Of a stretch of DNA of 7,661 nt, positions 6,678 to 7,661 are shown in pieces. A program made the position numbers and the translations under genes. The stretch lies in NCBI GenBank assembly GCA_002049985.1, contig MVCY01000026.1, forward strand, positions 1-7,661. The letters are read 5' to 3'. The notes under the pieces were generated by a model. It was given only the letters and a program-made list of their open reading frames with translations. It was not told where the DNA came from and did no database searches. Each line of letters starts with the position of its first letter. Within the stretch, counting starts at the first letter, position 1. Source of the DNA: Candidatus Latescibacteria bacterium 4484_181 (lineage in GTDB: Bacteria > Latescibacterota > MVCY01).

Positions 6678-7661
6678 TCACAGTTTCTTGCGGTAAGCAG
6701 CAGAGGGAATACGCATCCTGTTGCGATACTTAGAGACTGTGCGTCTGGCTATGTTGAAGCCCTCTTTGTTCAACAGTTCAGCTACCTGTTGGTCACTGAG
6801 GGGATTCTGAGGATCTTCTGTCTCTATTAACCGTTTTATCCTCTCCATCACCGTTTTGGCGGAGACACTCTGGCCAGAGGTGGAGTCGATCTTACTGTCA
6901 AAGAAGTATTTTAGCTCGAAGATACCATGAGGGGTTTGGACATACTTCCCGTTGGTCACCCGGCTGATAGTTGAGGGGTGAAGTTGCAGGGCATCGGCTG
7001 CGTCTTGAAGCACCATTGGTTTCAAACTCGAAACTCCATGGTCAAAGAAATCCCGCTGTCGATCGACAATAAACCTCATTAGCCTCAACATAGTGGAACG
7101 TCTCTGGTCGATGGCGCTGATCAGCCAGCGGGCAGAGTTTAGTCTCTCCAGCACATATTTGCGCTCCTCCTCTGAGATCTTACTCCGCTTCAGCAGAGAG
7201 AGATAGACGGGATTAATCCTCACAGTAGGAATGGACTTATCGTTGAGCATCACCACATATTCATCGTCCATTTTTTCCACAATCAGGTCGGGAGTTATCT
7301 GCCTCGCTTCAGATCCAAAGGAAGCAGCCCCTGGCCTGGGAGTCAAACCGGAGATGATTTTGAATGCCTTTCGAATCTCCTCTTCAGTGAGTTTCAAAGA
7401 TTCGGCAATCTTGCGGTAGCGATGTCTTTTCAGATCATCTAAGTGGAATTGTACAATCTTCATAGCCGGGCTATCCTTTTCCCCTAGCTCCCGGAGTTGG
7501 ATCGCAAGGCACTCCCGAAGATCTCTGGCTCCCACCCCTGGAGGGTCAAAGGTCTGGATGGTACTCAGTACCCTTTCTACTTCCGTTTCTGGGACATTCA
7601 GGGCCGAAGCTATCTGCTGGACTGAACAGGTTAAATATCCGTCCGGGTCTATGTTACCAAC
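6678..7661 (-). CDS. rpoN: RNA polymerase sigma-54 factor RpoN, partial (5' end off the right edge)
   Basis: Sigma-54 directs RNA polymerase to -24/-12 promoters that need an AAA+ activator. The frame is open from the window edge (VGNIDPDGYL) to the TGA at 6678, giving 327 visible residues of a usual 450-500. The N-terminal Gln-rich activator region and part of the core-binding domain are outside. Visible in order are the rest of the core-binding domain (IDPDGYL, TFDPPGVGARDLRECLA, HRYRKIAESL, LTPRPG), the helix-turn-helix promoter-binding part with HPSTISRVTNGKYVQTPHG and FELKYFF, and the C-terminal RpoN box ARRTVSKYRN at visible residues 305-314, which reads the -24 element. All motifs are intact. 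A GTG at 7533-7535 could look like a start, but conserved sequence continues upstream of it, so it is internal. Its terminator lies just downstream. Confidence 0.96.
   Translation of the reverse strand, partial: VGNIDPDGYLTCSVQQIASALNVPETEVERVLSTIQTFDPPGVGARDLRECLAIQLRELGEKDSPAMKIVQFHLDDLKRHRYRKIAESLKLTEEEIRKAFKIISGLTPRPGAASFGSEARQITPDLIVEKMDDEYVVMLNDKSIPTVRINPVYLSLLKRSKISEEERKYVLERLNSARWLISAIDQRRSTMLRLMRFIVDRQRDFFDHGVSSLKPMVLQDAADALQLHPSTISRVTNGKYVQTPHGIFELKYFFDSKIDSTSGQSVSAKTVMERIKRLIETEDPQNPLSDQQVAELLNKEGFNIARRTVSKYRNRMRIPSAAYRKKL

Overview
The window looks like part of a bacterial chromosome of moderate GC, probably from an anaerobe. Two things support Bacteria: a sigma-54 gene (rpoN) and a complete uvrA. 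The iron-sulfur genes, by contrast, are of the compact SufC-SufB kind that I associate with archaea and anaerobic bacteria. I cannot place the organism further; a Chloroflexota/Dehalococcoidia-like or other deep-branching anaerobe would fit, but this is a guess.

Left third (1-1655), a decayed accessory region. A 55-bp double-palindrome repeat (89-143) is followed by a dead IS481-like insertion sequence. Its transposase is readable from about 449 to 972, across one frame change, three in-frame stops and an internal deletion that removed the second catalytic Asp. Directly after the likely right end of this element lies the 3' two thirds of an L-lactate dehydrogenase gene (about 1008-1655). The NAD-binding N-terminal part of that gene is gone, so it is a pseudogene, probably cut by the element and a linked deletion.

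Middle (1720-3569), a compact two-gene operon on the + strand. sufC and a short sufB-like gene overlap by one base (TAATG) and form a stand-alone Fe-S cluster assembly pair without SufS, SufD, SufE or SufU nearby. The SufC carries a C-terminal CxxC. The SufB-like scaffold keeps Cys275, His303 and Glu304, which I align with the functional residues of E. coli SufB and SufD.

Right half (3570-7661), the - strand. uvrA (about 3761-6523) converges on sufB, with two hairpins in the 191-bp gap. Upstream of uvrA is rpoN, whose 5' end runs off the right edge. A good intrinsic terminator (6612-6637) separates rpoN from uvrA, so the two are probably mainly separate transcription units.

I see no tRNA, rRNA, CRISPR array or intact mobile element. 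I did not find a clearly undescribed system. The most informative parts are the IS/ldh wreck and the minimal SufCB pair.
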